From Pseudomonas sp. MYb327 (lineage in GTDB: Bacteria > Pseudomonadota > Gammaproteobacteria > Pseudomonadales > Pseudomonadaceae), in NCBI RefSeq assembly GCF_040438925.1, contig NZ_CP159258.1, positions 441,001-505,000 on the forward strand: DNA of 64,000 nt, in the 5' to 3' direction. The notes under the pieces were generated by a model. The model did not search any database and was not told the origin of the DNA. It saw nothing but the letters and a program-made list of their open reading frames with translations. This document shows, in pieces, positions 8,808-18,388 of the stretch. Positions within the stretch are counted from its first letter, which is position 1; the number at the start of each line of letters is the position of its first letter. Both the position numbers and the translations under genes were made by a program.

Positions 8808-10298
8808 TTATTTCACCTTGACGACATCGTCCGGCTTCCAGGTTTGGTCATAGAACGCGTCTTCCGCGCCATAGAGACGCAAGGCAACCAGGAAGTTACG
8901 ACCGGGAATGGTCTGGATGAACGCGGAGTCCGCGACATCAGCAGGCTTGTCCGGCCCGAACCAGATTTCGATGGAGCCGTCCGCCTGCTTGGGAATGTCG
9001 TAATAACCATTGGTAGAGGGCATCAGCTGTTTGGTCTGCGGCATGGTGCCGTCGGTGATGTTGTAGGCCGTGACGGCCCAGAACAGCGCAGCCGGGGCAT
9101 TCGGCGGCAAACGCAGTTTATAGGTGCTGGCACCTTCCAGGTATTTCCCGTCCTTGTCGCGAGCGGTGAACGGGTATTTGGAACCGGCGCCAGTGGTGTG
9201 CATCACCATCGCCGGTGCCGACGAATAGGCGAACTGGAAGAAGTTGGCGCGCTGGCTCACGTCCAGGTAACTGTCCTGCATCCACTCCGCCGTGCCGCCT
9301 GCCCAGGTGTTCTCGTACTGGCGATCCGCATAGTAGAGATTACGCTTGTCCTCACGCCCTAACTGGCGGTTAGCCAGGATCATTCGAGGCGCCATCTCGA
9401 CCGCCTTTTTCAGCAGGGCCTGCTGCTGCTCGGTTGGCTTGAACGGCTCGCCCTTGATGATACCGATGGAGGCCAGCACTCCCCGTAACTCAGGATCAAT
9501 CGCCTCTACCGGCTCATAGTCGACAAACGCCTTCAACTTATTCCAATACTCGTTGTCCGTCGGATACATCATGTCCAACGCCTTGCCGCTGGCGTCGGGG
9601 AACTCCATGGGCTTGGCATCCTTCTCCGTTGCCCACAGTGGGTAGACGCGTGTGGTCTCGGCAGACTTGACCGCAGGTGCCGGGTCAGGCTTTCCCTCAC
9701 CCTTGGCCATGACGGTGCGAAAAAACAGGAACACGTTATAGGTGCGCGACTTGACGGCAAAATAGCTGGACGGCACAGGCCCGGTGTAGTCCGGTGGCAA
9801 AATCAAGTACAGACCACCCCGCGCGCGGTCTGGCCCCACAGCACCGACGTCGGTGAGCGTGCGCTGGAAGAAGTCGGTGAACATGCCGATGACGTTAGGT
9901 GGCGCCTTGACCACCAGCGGCCCGGTTTTCTTCAGATCCAGATAGCTCATGGAATAGATCACGTCAGCATTCGGCGTCGGCACCATGGCACGAGAGTCCA
10001 TACGCTGCTTCCAAATTGGCAGCACGTTGTAGCCACTTCCGAATGCTTTCTCCGATCCGTCACGCAAGCCAATGACATTGAGTGCAGGCAGCATGGTCAT
10101 GTACGCGTGAATTGCGCGCTGGTAGTACAGCTCGTCACGCAGGGATTCGGCCTCTTTCGGATCGAGCCAATTGCCATTGTTAAGTTGTTTGATCAGTGGT
10201 GAAGCTGGTGCGCTGTCTGCCGCGTAAACGCTTGGCACCAGTAGCAAAGCTGCGACCAGTGCCGAGACGGCGAATCTCCGTTGCTGATATAAAGCCAT
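8808..10298 (-). CDS. DUF1254/DUF1214-family exported protein (long form)
   Basis: Function unknown. 496 residues. ATG at 10298 follows TCAGGAGAACGGT and opens a signal peptide ending VPSVYAAD. N-terminal DUF1254-type part has 'PTPNADVIYSMSYLDLKKTG' (Asn-x-Asp-x-x-Tyr signature shared with the other three copies). C-terminal DUF1214-type part has 'FWAVTAYNITDGTM' and 'SIEIWFGPDKP'. Lies 60 bp downstream of the long paralogue at 10359-11822 on the same strand, so probably co-transcribed. Predicted periplasmic. Two long copies in tandem may act as a pair (inference). Confidence 0.87.
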   Translation of the reverse strand: MALYQQRRFAVSALVAALLLVPSVYAADSAPASPLIKQLNNGNWLDPKEAESLRDELYYQRAIHAYMTMLPALNVIGLRDGSEKAFGSGYNVLPIWKQRMDSRAMVPTPNADVIYSMSYLDLKKTGPLVVKAPPNVIGMFTDFFQRTLTDVGAVGPDRARGGLYLILPPDYTGPVPSSYFAVKSRTYNVFLFFRTVMAKGEGKPDPAPAVKSAETTRVYPLWATEKDAKPMEFPDASGKALDMMYPTDNEYWNKLKAFVDYEPVEAIDPELRGVLASIGIIKGEPFKPTEQQQALLKKAVEMAPRMILANRQLGREDKRNLYYADRQYENTWAGGTAEWMQDSYLDVSQRANFFQFAYSSAPAMVMHTTGAGSKYPFTARDKDGKYLEGASTYKLRLPPNAPAALFWAVTAYNITDGTMPQTKQLMPSTNGYYDIPKQADGSIEIWFGPDKPADVADSAFIQTIPGRNFLVALRLYGAEDAFYDQTWKPDDVVKVK

Positions 10299-10358
10299 TA
10301 CCGTTCTCCTGAACACGATTGAGTGGAGCAGCAAATACGCTGCTGCACAGTCACGGCG

Positions 10359-11822
10359 TCATTTAATTTTCTTGATCACCGGAGGCTTCCAGCTGCCATC
10401 AAGGATCGCCTGTTGACCCCAGTAAGCGCGGATGTAGAGCGAGATGTTTTCTTTCGGTGAAGGCAGCCAGTTGGCTTCTTTGTCCTTGCCCGGTGAAGTC
10501 GGCCCGACATACAGCGTCAGCGAACCATCGGCGTTGCGCACCAGATCTTTGTTTTTGGTGCCCAAAGAGTAACGTTTGAGCGGGTTGTCGCTGAACAGGT
10601 GTTGTTTGTTATATAGCGTCAGCGACCAGAAGCCTTGGACTGGTGGTTCCTCGCCCTTGGCGAACGTGATTTCATAGCCATGGCTGCCATTGAGCTGGGC
10701 ACCGGCGCCATCGAAGTCGGTGTAGTAGTACTGGGTCTCGGTGGGACGGTTGTCGAACATGTTCGACTTGGATGTTCCGGTGCGATTGAAATAGTCCACT
10801 CCCCACTGTGCATTATTGGCTGAGCGGTTCCAGCCATTGCCCGCCGGACGACCGTTATGTTTCCACTCGAAGAACGGCTTGATTACCTCTTGTTCGGTTT
10901 GCGTGGCCACCTCCACAAGCACTTTTTTGATCGCCGGGTCTTTCGCGGCGGCATCCATCAATTGGCGGAACTGTGCGTACATCGCCTCTTCTCCCGGCAG
11001 GGGCGGAACCATGTCTAATACCTGCGGAAGCTCATCGAAAAACTTCTCCGGGATAACCCAATGGGTTTCTCCCGCCTTGGCGGACGTGGCATTTGGATTT
11101 GGGATGATCGGCGCTTTCTTCCAGTCGACGGTTTTCATCTTGCCGTCGAATTCAGAAAGCGGGTAGAAAACGATCTGATTAAGTTTTTCCTGGATGGCCA
11201 CTCGATCTTCAGGCGTATCGTCCATGAACACCCGTGGTATGGCGTTGGCCAATGCAGTCGGGCTACGAAGAATCCCTTCAATCCCCTCGGGCTTTTCGCC
11301 CTTCCAGTTAGGGCCTACCAGCAAGTAGAAACCTGGTTTGGTGTTGTAGGGTTTGCCCACCTCGCCAAACTGGTCGGTGCGCTGGTCATACAACGCATAG
11401 ACCCAGAACCGGTCACCGAAGTCTGGCACCTGGGCCACGACGGGATGTTCGTCTAGTGAGAAAAAGCCCAGGCCGTAAGTCACGTCCTGGTTCGGGCAGG
11501 TGACAAAGGTTTCGGACGGCTCGATGTAGTCATGCAACATGCTCAGCCGGCCGAATGGCGCCACCGGCAGGATGCCGCCCAGCAAGCCTGGCTGGGGTGC
11601 CTTGGTGATGGTCTGGCTGCGGTTGAGCTGGTTCACCATTGGCCAGCCCCAGACATATGCCATGCGCGCAATAGTCTTCGCATACTCAGTGTGCATAACC
11701 ACGTCACTGGTAGGCTGTGTCAGATTCGCGAAACTGGTTTGCTGTAGTTCCTGCGCATGGACAGGGGCATTAAACGCCAGAAAAACCACGGCTACGGATA
11801 GTGCTTTCAATGTATGGGGCAT
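10359..11822 (-). CDS. DUF1254/DUF1214-family exported protein (long form)
   Basis: Function unknown. 487 residues with signal peptide [20 protein letters not shown]...VHAQ. Start preceded by AGAGGAAATCATCG. DUF1254-type N-half: '[13 protein letters not shown]', '[19 protein letters not shown]', '[20 protein letters not shown]'. DUF1214-type C-half: '[19 protein letters not shown]', '[13 protein letters not shown]', '[19 protein letters not shown]'. First gene of a two-gene minus-strand unit with 8808-10298. No catalytic residues can be named. Confidence 0.88.
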   Translation of the reverse strand: MPHTLKALSVAVVFLAFNAPVHAQELQQTSFANLTQPTSDVVMHTEYAKTIARMAYVWGWPMVNQLNRSQTITKAPQPGLLGGILPVAPFGRLSMLHDYIEPSETFVTCPNQDVTYGLGFFSLDEHPVVAQVPDFGDRFWVYALYDQRTDQFGEVGKPYNTKPGFYLLVGPNWKGEKPEGIEGILRSPTALANAIPRVFMDDTPEDRVAIQEKLNQIVFYPLSEFDGKMKTVDWKKAPIIPNPNATSAKAGETHWVIPEKFFDELPQVLDMVPPLPGEEAMYAQFRQLMDAAAKDPAIKKVLVEVATQTEQEVIKPFFEWKHNGRPAGNGWNRSANNAQWGVDYFNRTGTSKSNMFDNRPTETQYYYTDFDGAGAQLNGSHGYEITFAKGEEPPVQGFWSLTLYNKQHLFSDNPLKRYSLGTKNKDLVRNADGSLTLYVGPTSPGKDKEANWLPSPKENISLYIRAYWGQQAILDGSWKPPVIKKIK

Positions 11823-12296
11823 CGATGATTTCCTCTCTGGAATTGTTGACTTGCGCCTTGCGCCGTGGAGTCAAATTTACGCGCTGATGGTAGCTTCCAA
11901 TGGAATCGTAAACTCCCGTTCGTGCTCCCCCCGCTTGACGCGTAGGAGTCTAGATGTCAGGGGGCATATCGCAAGAAAGGTGTTGGTAGGTGCATCATCA
12001 AGTGGCCCCTGATGGTCGTTTTCCGTCGGTGATGTCTTTGAATCGTGTAGTTCAAATCCAATGCAAATGACTGATCAGGTCGAATGCATATGGATAGGCA
12101 AATCTATGCAAATATCCAATTGCTCTCTAGGAAAGATTGGCATAGCAGAGGGGCTTTAGAAGCACACAATCTCGCTCTGAAGCGACTCCACTCAGTGACT
12201 TTGGCCGTCCGTGTTTTCATCGGAAAACAAAGTTCATCTCTTGCTGTGGTGGCCAACAGCCGCTATTAATGATGAATAAATGGAGAGGGCCTGAAA
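11823..12296. other. Intergenic, promoter region between divergent genes
   Basis: About 470 bp between the minus-strand DUF1254 pair and the plus-strand small gene at 12297. No protein-like frame. Nothing else recognised. Confidence 0.45.
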
Positions 12297-12536
12297 ATGA
12301 TTTCGAGATTTGTCGTTGTCCCCGCAGTACCAACAGAAACGGAGTCTATGCGCAGCGGAGTGCGTTTCTACTGCAAAACAGCTCCGATCGGCTTCAACCT
12401 CTACGACAACGAAGAAAAGCTGCGCCTCAAAACTGTCTATGAGACACGTGCTCAAGCAGAGAGTGCTTGCCTAGAGCTTAATCAAGAATGCCTGCAAAGC
12501 ATGCTTTCAGAGCATGATTCCTTGCCGACCTCGTAA
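12297..12536 (+). CDS. Small conserved-type protein, 79 aa
   Basis: Unknown function, cytoplasmic. 79 residues; ATG follows TGGAGAGGGCCTGAAA. Its layout matches the small protein at 39906-40106: 'SRFVVVP...' against 'PRFRVIE...', then a variable middle, then 'TRAQAESACLELNQE' against 'ARPEAEAVCSNLNAE'. A third, frameshifted family member lies beside it on the other strand (12482-12788). This looks like a lineage-specific family of short proteins with an RxF...V start and an A-E-x-x-C-x-x-L-N end. Confidence 0.7.
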   Translation: MISRFVVVPAVPTETESMRSGVRFYCKTAPIGFNLYDNEEKLRLKTVYETRAQAESACLELNQECLQSMLSEHDSLPTS

Positions 12537-12788
12537 CCATTCCACACGGACGGCATCGTGATCTTCTGTCTGGAACCTAACAGCCATGTCAGAGCGAGGC
12601 TGCAGATGCATTGAGTTTTTATCCTGTGAATTGGGGCCTTCAACGTTGAGCAAACAGCGTCTGCATCTGTCCTAATTCTGAACATGCCATGCTTGCTGGC
12701 TGCCCCCCTCTACGAGATCAACAACACGATATCGCGTGCTTCCATCGTTCGATGTAGTGGTCTCAATCACTCTGAATCTTGCGTGCAT
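12482..12788 (-). pseudogene. Frameshifted copy of the 39906 small-protein gene
   Basis: From ATG at 12788 the reading is MHARFRVIETTTSNDG then 'TRYRVVDLVEGGS', nearly identical to the protein at 39906-40106 (MHPRFRVIETTTLDDG, 'RYRVVDLVEGGSASKHG'). Immediately after GGS, near 12699, the frame slips by one base and hits a stop within ten codons. The continuation ('SKHGMFRIRTDADAVCSTL') is found in the next frame and matches 'SKHGVFKARPEAEAVCSNL'. The end has also drifted past the usual stop. A disrupted gene, assuming no base error. Confidence 0.8.
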
Positions 12789-13134
12789 GGTTGCTTCTCC
12801 GTCCGAGCGCTCGCATCCCCATGGCTAAGCTGTGGTGTGTGTCATCAATGGCTCCGCGAGGTACCAAGAGCCTACTCACTCAGGCGTCACCAGAACCGCC
12901 AACGTCAGGTTGTTGATTTCTGCGTTCTTTCACCCGAAGCGAAAAAGCCGCTGGCGGGAGCAAGCTGTTATTCCCCCACAGGATGTCTCAGCGGAGTTCG
13001 ATGCAGACGATGTATTTAGGTATTAAGTCGATTAACCGACAGCTTTCATGGTTGGCCGTCGCAGAGAACGGTAGAGTTATCAGGCAGCGAGGAGTCTCAC
13101 TTTACCTAAGCTATCCGGTTGAACGGGGTGAAAA
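12789..13134. other. Intergenic, nothing firm
   Basis: About 350 bp. A 65-codon plus-strand frame starting at a GTG near 12832 has no ribosome site and no recognisable features, so it is left uncalled. The sequence just before 13135 carries the ribosome site of the next gene. Confidence 0.4.
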
Positions 13135-13353
13135 ATGAACACACGCCAACGCCGCCAACAAATCATATTTTGGCGAGGCTCATTCCCAGTGATATTTGGG
13201 TTTGTTGTCTTGGCAGTGGCGTTAGCGCTTGCTGACCGAATAGCTCCCGTAAGCATCCAAGAATCTGACGACGAAAATCAAAAACCGCAGGTGGAGCAAT
13301 CAACTGAATTGAGGAGCCAAGAGGCCGCGCCAGCAGTAATCCAACCACAATAA
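13135..13353 (+). CDS. Small single-pass membrane protein, 72 aa
   Basis: Unknown function. A basic N-terminus (MNTRQRRQQ), one hydrophobic helix of about residues 17-34 ('FPVIFGFVVLAVALALAD') and an acidic, Gln/Glu-rich tail. By the positive-inside rule the tail should face the periplasm. ATG follows GAACGGGGTGAAAA. Convergent with the TolC-like gene. No family recognised. Confidence 0.55.
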   Translation: MNTRQRRQQIIFWRGSFPVIFGFVVLAVALALADRIAPVSIQESDDENQKPQVEQSTELRSQEAAPAVIQPQ

Positions 13354-13389
13354 TTTAAAGTTAATCCATCCTCGATCCGAGAATAGGAC

Positions 13390-14925
13390 TCAAGGGCGGT
13401 TTTGCGCATTCGGCGTTCCTTGCTGAGTGATGAGCAGGCGTCGCTGCTCTTGTTCGTTCAATGTGCGCTGGATTTCCCGGGATAGGGTCTTGATGTCGTT
13501 CTTGGAAATTTCCTCCGGCAGGACGTCCAGGCCCACGGAGTTGTACAGGCGACCCCATGCGGCCTGGGCACTGGAGAATGCTGCCTCCCGCTGATAGCGC
13601 GAGAGCAGGTAGCGGCCTTCGGAGCGGATCACTTCGAGCTCGGAACCCAGTGCACCGGTTTTCGCCGCCTGGGCATAGTCGAGCAGGCTGCGGTCGACCC
13701 GCAGGCTGTCTTCGGTGAACTCCACTTCCTGGCGCGCCAGTTGATAGCGCAGAGTACCGACCCGTACTTGGGTCAGGATTGCCATTGACAGCGCCACGCG
13801 CCGGGTGTCATCGGTCTCGCTCTGGGATTTTTGCGCGGCATTAAGCGACGGCAATTGCAGCAGGCGCAGCAGGTTCATCGAGACTTGCAGGCCGGTGGCG
13901 TTCCAGTCGTTATTGTAGAGGTATTTGTTGGAATCGTAGCGGTAACCGAAGTCGACACTGACGTTGGGCCACAATTGCGCCTTGGCGATGTCCAGGTCTT
14001 TCTGGTTGACCCGTTTGCGGTACCACTCTTCCATGATTTCCGGGCGGTGCTCAAGCGACAATTGCTCAAGCTGTGCCATGCTCTGTCCAACTTCGGGCAG
14101 CGGTGGATCAGGAACGTCGGCCAATACCATTTTCGATCCTGGCGGCAGCGACATCAGCGCCGACAGCTCGGCCTGAGCGAACTCCAGATCCTGGCGGCGC
14201 ACCGTTAGCAAATAGACAGAGTCGAGAAGGGCGCGCTGGTAAGCGAGGATCTCTTGACGTGGCAACAGTCCACGGGTTTCCGCTTCACGAGCCGAGGTCA
14301 GCGCGGTGTGGGTGCGCATCAGCAGCTTGTCGACTTCCGGCATCAATCGTTGCGCGCCGAGTGCCCGCCAGTATGCGTTGCGCACATCCTGCAGGACGTT
14401 TTGCGCAACTTTGCGGCGACGCTCTTCGGCCATTAGAATCTGGTCGGACTTCTGTTGCGTGCGGTAATAGGCGACGCCGAAATCGAGCAGACTCCAACTC
14501 AAACCCAAACCGTAGATTTCGCGGTAACGTTCCTCGGAAGTCGACGGGCGCAAGCTGACCTGGCGGTCTTCGATGCCGATCGAGGTTCCGCCGGAATCAT
14601 TGTTCCGCCCAGCATAACCTGCCGAGGCCACCAGTTTCGGCAGCATTTCATGGCTGGAGACGTCGCGCAGATCTGACGCCAGCGCGCTCTCCATCAGCTT
14701 CAGCCGATAATCGAGGTTGTATTTGAGCGCTCGGGCGGCCGCGTCGTAGAACGTAATCGGCGCTGTCACCGGTTCCTGCCCAGAATACATGCGCGATTGA
14801 TCGGCGATAATGCGTTGTCGGTTTTCCTCGTCGGTGGAAGGTTTAAGCTCCAATCCAGAGCAGGCGCAAAGCAACAGCGCTCCTGTCATGGCCGTACTTA
14901 GAAGTCTGATATCCGCATTACGCAT
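13390..14925 (-). CDS. TolC-like outer-membrane efflux lipoprotein
   Basis: Outer-membrane factor of the TolC/NodT type, which forms the exit duct of tripartite pumps. 511 residues from ATG 14925 (site AAAAAGGATTGAAT). A longer frame from 15048 would hide the lipoprotein signal. Lipobox LLLCAC, with acylated Cys near residue 20. Two long helical repeats follow, for example 'VAQNVLQDVRNAYWRALGAQ' and 'LSMAILTQVRVGTLRYQLAR', each with the family's long amphipathic pattern. No membrane-fusion or inner-membrane pump gene is adjacent, so the partner is unknown. The plus-strand neighbour at 13135 is convergent. Confidence 0.85.
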   Translation of the reverse strand: MRNADIRLLSTAMTGALLLCACSGLELKPSTDEENRQRIIADQSRMYSGQEPVTAPITFYDAAARALKYNLDYRLKLMESALASDLRDVSSHEMLPKLVASAGYAGRNNDSGGTSIGIEDRQVSLRPSTSEERYREIYGLGLSWSLLDFGVAYYRTQQKSDQILMAEERRRKVAQNVLQDVRNAYWRALGAQRLMPEVDKLLMRTHTALTSAREAETRGLLPRQEILAYQRALLDSVYLLTVRRQDLEFAQAELSALMSLPPGSKMVLADVPDPPLPEVGQSMAQLEQLSLEHRPEIMEEWYRKRVNQKDLDIAKAQLWPNVSVDFGYRYDSNKYLYNNDWNATGLQVSMNLLRLLQLPSLNAAQKSQSETDDTRRVALSMAILTQVRVGTLRYQLARQEVEFTEDSLRVDRSLLDYAQAAKTGALGSELEVIRSEGRYLLSRYQREAAFSSAQAAWGRLYNSVGLDVLPEEISKNDIKTLSREIQRTLNEQEQRRLLITQQGTPNAQNRP

Positions 14926-15087
14926 ATTCAATCCTTTTTGTTGCACACATAGGAGGAGGCTGACAGCGTCTGTTCGGTGAAAGCACAGACTCCTATGAGC
15001 TGGGAGTGAGATCTGAAGCTGGAACTGGAGCGCTGTAGGCGCAAGCAAATTTAGATTTCACTGGTATTGATAAACTCAGAGCAAACG

Positions 15088-15435
15088 TTAGTCATTCGGT
15101 TTTTTTACGGGATTTTTAACCATGGTCAGACATCCGATACTGATTTTCTGACTTAATAAGCGTAGAAGCTTTCTTATGTTTTGCCCCGCATTACGATTTT
15201 CACGGTTGGCCGGTTGTACCTTAAGCAGGCCATCGAGAATCGCGCATGCTCCATCGACCTTGTCGCTGTCGTGTAGCGCTATCGCTATCGCTATCGCTAA
15301 CACATAACCATACTGTGCATTTTTTTTTGGCTCCAGTTGCGCAGCCAGATGCAGCGCCGCCATCGCTTCGTTGGTTTTTTCCTCGAGGCTGTCGGCGAGC
15401 AGTGTTAGCGCTTCCCTAGCAAACCGACAAAGCAC
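15088..15435 (-). pseudogene. Probable TPR-protein C-terminal fragment
   Basis: 115 codons without a good ribosome site. The reading has two helix-turn-helix units of TPR character ('AMAALHLAAQLEPKKNAQYG', 'VDGACAILDGLLKVQPANRE'), like the C-terminal TPRs of doubled-CXXCH cytochromes. It may be the relic of a longer gene whose 5' part is gone. A hexamer tract (GCTATC, 3.7 copies, 15278-15299) encodes the odd IAIAIAI run inside the repeat, suggesting slippage. It could also be a free-standing small gene. Confidence 0.45.
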
Positions 15436-15667
15436 GCGCGGATCCCGGTGGGGATGGCATAGACCTCAACTCCAACCGTGGCACCTGCTTTATCCATCAC
15501 ACTTGATACACCAGTGCCGCAGCACAGGAGGCAAACAGCAAAAGAGCTGGTGCCAGAATTATCGGAGGGGCAATGTGAGGGGAAGGTATGGCGACCGACG
15601 ACTTGTTATCGCCGCTCTGGTTGAGTTGATTATTTATATAGGTAGTTATTTGAAAACTAAAAGGTAA

Positions 15668-15693
15668 GGCCGCTCGCCAACGAGGCCGAGCGG
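15668..15693 (-). terminator. Terminator of the Bat/sulfatase operon
   Basis: 8-bp perfect stem GCCGCTCG (15668-15675) with CGAGCGGC (15686-15693), 14 bp past the sulfatase stop and followed on the minus strand by a TTACCTTTTAG stretch. Confidence 0.6.
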
Positions 15694-15706
15694 CGGTCTA
15701 GCAGTC

Positions 15707-17287
15707 TTACTGTGCAGCTTTCATTTTTTCAGCGATTTTGGCGTCTACCGCAGCACGGATCTGATCCACGCTGAAGCTGGCCGGTTTTTGGCTTGGCGGA
15801 TAATCGATGAAAGTCTGCAGGAACGCTGCGGCCTTACCGACTGCCATTTCAGTCAGATAAACGTTTTTGGTCGCCCAGTCATAGTACTGGTCGGAAACGA
15901 TATCAGCACGCTCATACGGATCCATGCGCAGGTTGAACACTTTCGGTACGCGCAAGCATACGAACGGTTCGCTCCAGACCTTGAAACCACCCGGTGCGCG
16001 TTGTTCGCAGAACACGGCTTTCCAGTTGCCGAAACGCATCGACACCAGCACGCCATCGTCGTTGAAGTAGTAGAACTCCTTACGCTCACCTTTTGGGCTT
16101 TGGCCGGTCAGGTACGGCAGTTGGTTGAAGCCATCCAGGTGTACTTTGAAGCTGGTGCCGCCGGAAGTCGGCGCCCAGCCTTTGAGCAGCTTGTTGGTGA
16201 CGTCGGTGTCACCTGCGGCGGCGAGCAGTGTCGGGAACCAGTCCAGACCGGAGAACAGCTCGTTGGAGACTTCACCCGGTTTGATCTTGCCCGGCCAGCG
16301 GATCATTGCTGGCACACGGTAGGCGCCTTCCCAGTTGGAGTTTTTCTCGTTACGGAACGGGGTGGTCGCCGCGTCCGGCCACGACCACTGGTTAGGGCCG
16401 TTGTCGGTGGTGTAAACCACGATAGTGTTGTCGGTGATTTTCAGGTCATCGAGGGTTTTCAGCAGTTTACCGACATCACCGTCGTGCTCGATCATGCCGT
16501 CGGCGTAATCATTGCCGGGCATGCCGCTCTGGCCCTTCATCGAATCACGCACGTGGGTGAACGCATGCATTCGCGTGGTGTTCATCCAAACAAAAAACGG
16601 TTTGTCCGCTTTCGCCTGTTTCTCGATGAAGGCTTGCGCAGCGGCGGTGGTTTCGTCGTCGATGGTTTCCATGCGTTTCTTATTCAACGCACCGGTGTCC
16701 TCAATTTTGCCATCGGCAAAACTGTGGATCACACCGCGAGGGGACGTCGCCTTGACGAATTCCGGGTCATCTTTTGGCCAATACGGACGTTCGGGTTCTT
16801 CTTCTGCGTTGAGGTGATACAGGTTGCCAAAGAATTCGTCGAAGCCATGATTTGTCGGCAGGTATTCGTCCTTGTCGCCCAAGTGGTTCTTACCAAACTG
16901 CCCGGTGGCATAACCTTGGGACTTGAGCGCCTGGGCGATGGTGATATCACGCTTTTGCAGGCCCACCGGAGCGCCTGGGATACCGACTTTCGAAAGGCCG
17001 GTGCGCAGCGGCGTCTGACCAGTGATAAACGAAGACCGTCCAGCGGTGCAACTGTTCTCCGCATAATAGTCGGTAAACATCATGCCTTCTTTGGCAATTC
17101 GGTCGATGTTCGGTGTCTTGTAGCCGACCACGCCCATCGAGTAGGCACTGATGTTGGTCTGGCCAATGTCATCACCGAAGATCACCAAAATGTTGGGTTT
17201 TTCGGCGGCCCCGGCTGTTGCCGAGATCGCCATAACCGAAGCTGCCACGAAGGCCAGTTTCGGTATCCACTTGCGTATGCGATTCAT
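15707..17287 (-). CDS. Secreted arylsulfatase, Cys-type
   Basis: Second sulfate-ester hydrolase. 526 residues; signal peptide to about 'TAGAAEK'. The fold begins at 'PNILVIFGDDIGQTN' (Asp39/Asp40). The formylglycine motif is CTAGRSSFITGQ with the modified Cys at 80 (C-x-A-x-R form). Later metal and sulfate-site segments include 'GKNHLGDKDEYLP', 'NTTRMHAFTHV' and 'VVYTTDNGPNQWSWPDAAT'. No C-terminal lectin-like module, unlike the sulfatase at 1643. It lies 72 bp after the HAD gene on the same strand and ends at a terminator, so it is probably the last gene of the MoxR/Bat unit. Preceding GAAAGGAGCACTCA gives a good ribosome site. Confidence 0.92.
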   Translation of the reverse strand: MNRIRKWIPKLAFVAASVMAISATAGAAEKPNILVIFGDDIGQTNISAYSMGVVGYKTPNIDRIAKEGMMFTDYYAENSCTAGRSSFITGQTPLRTGLSKVGIPGAPVGLQKRDITIAQALKSQGYATGQFGKNHLGDKDEYLPTNHGFDEFFGNLYHLNAEEEPERPYWPKDDPEFVKATSPRGVIHSFADGKIEDTGALNKKRMETIDDETTAAAQAFIEKQAKADKPFFVWMNTTRMHAFTHVRDSMKGQSGMPGNDYADGMIEHDGDVGKLLKTLDDLKITDNTIVVYTTDNGPNQWSWPDAATTPFRNEKNSNWEGAYRVPAMIRWPGKIKPGEVSNELFSGLDWFPTLLAAAGDTDVTNKLLKGWAPTSGGTSFKVHLDGFNQLPYLTGQSPKGERKEFYYFNDDGVLVSMRFGNWKAVFCEQRAPGGFKVWSEPFVCLRVPKVFNLRMDPYERADIVSDQYYDWATKNVYLTEMAVGKAAAFLQTFIDYPPSQKPASFSVDQIRAAVDAKIAEKMKAAQ

Positions 17288-17359
17288 TGAGTGCTCCTTT
17301 CGCTAGCTTCAGTCACTTATCCGCGACCAACTTGTCTTACGATCCTGCGTAAACCACTC

Positions 17360-18388
17360 TTATTGCGCTTGCTCGGGGGGCGGGAGGTCAAAGGGATAGA
17401 CCCGACTCCAGTCGAACGCCATGTCTACGATAGTCCAGTCATGATTTTTTGCCTCATCTAGAGCCTTATCCAATCGACCGATATCGGATTTTCGGTCATA
17501 AGCCCATTCACGCTTGGCGTCGGTGTGATGCACCAATCCCATGAGGCTTTTGCCCGGGCCTTGCGCAGTCCACTGCAGCATTTGCAGGTCACCGTCGGAA
17601 TTGCCGAACGCCAGGATTGGTCGTTTGCCGATCACCGCGTCGATGCTTTCCGGTTTGCCCGGGCCGTCATCGTTGTGAGCCAGTTTTGGCGTGCGCAGGA
17701 TCGACGCCTTACCGTTCTTGAACTGAAATGCGGTGACGAACGTCGTACCGATCACCTGCTCCGGTGGAATGCCATAGACTTTTTGTGCAAAGGCGCGCAT
17801 GAACGCGGTATCGCCACCGGACACGATATAGGTCTTGAAGTCCTGGCTGCGCAGGTAATCGAGCATTTCCAGCATCGGCTGGAATATCATTTCGGTGTAG
17901 GGCTTGCCGGTTTTCGGGTGCCGGGATTGGCTGAGCCAGGTTTTGGCATAATCATCAAAGGTTTCGGTGGTCATGCCGGTGTGGGTGGCGCCGACAATCT
18001 TCAGCAAACCGTCCATGCCGGCAGAGGCCAGTGCCTTGTGATCGTTTTCCAGCACCGCCTTGAACGGCTGGGTGGTTTTCCATTCCGGGTGCTGTGCCGC
18101 GTTGCGTTTGACCTCATCGAGGGCGAACAGCAACTCGAAGTACATCGGCTGCTCGCTCCACAGGGTACCGTCATTGTCGAACACAGCGATGCGGTCTTCG
18201 GGTTTGACGAAGTCCTTGCTGCCTTGGTCGGTCACGGCCTGGACGAACTCGATGATCTGTTTCTTCGAAGGGCCGTCGTTCCAGGAGGGCAACGGTTCGG
18301 CCGCCTGTACTAGAAAGGGCAGGCTCAAGGCCAAGGTCAACAGGAAAACCATCCTGTGATAATGGCGTTGTAATGTCGAGTTGGTCAT
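17360..18388 (-). CDS. Exported HAD-superfamily phosphatase
   Basis: Periplasmic phosphohydrolase of the SerB-like HAD group. 342 residues. Signal peptide to about 'FLVQAAEPL'. Motif I is DNDGTLW (nucleophile Asp near residue 71) and motif II is the Ser/Thr in '[15 protein letters not shown]'. A late acidic motif is '[15 protein letters not shown]'. Substrate unknown. Its ATG overlaps the stop of batD (ATGA), a sign of translational coupling. The sulfatase follows, so it may serve the same process as the sulfatase or the Bat complex (inference). Confidence 0.86.
   Translation of the reverse strand: MTNSTLQRHYHRMVFLLTLALSLPFLVQAAEPLPSWNDGPSKKQIIEFVQAVTDQGSKDFVKPEDRIAVFDNDGTLWSEQPMYFELLFALDEVKRNAAQHPEWKTTQPFKAVLENDHKALASAGMDGLLKIVGATHTGMTTETFDDYAKTWLSQSRHPKTGKPYTEMIFQPMLEMLDYLRSQDFKTYIVSGGDTAFMRAFAQKVYGIPPEQVIGTTFVTAFQFKNGKASILRTPKLAHNDDGPGKPESIDAVIGKRPILAFGNSDGDLQMLQWTAQGPGKSLMGLVHHTDAKREWAYDRKSDIGRLDKALDEAKNHDWTIVDMAFDWSRVYPFDLPPPEQAQ

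Noticed and set aside
13390..14925. Possible full tripartite efflux operon
   Set aside because: Neither a membrane-fusion nor an inner-membrane pump gene lies on either side.
15788..17290. 500-codon plus-strand open frame opposite the second sulfatase
   Set aside because: Antisense shadow of a gene with a full sulfatase motif and signal peptide.
17525..18313. 262-codon plus-strand frame opposite the HAD gene
   Set aside because: Antisense shadow; the HAD motifs are on the minus strand.
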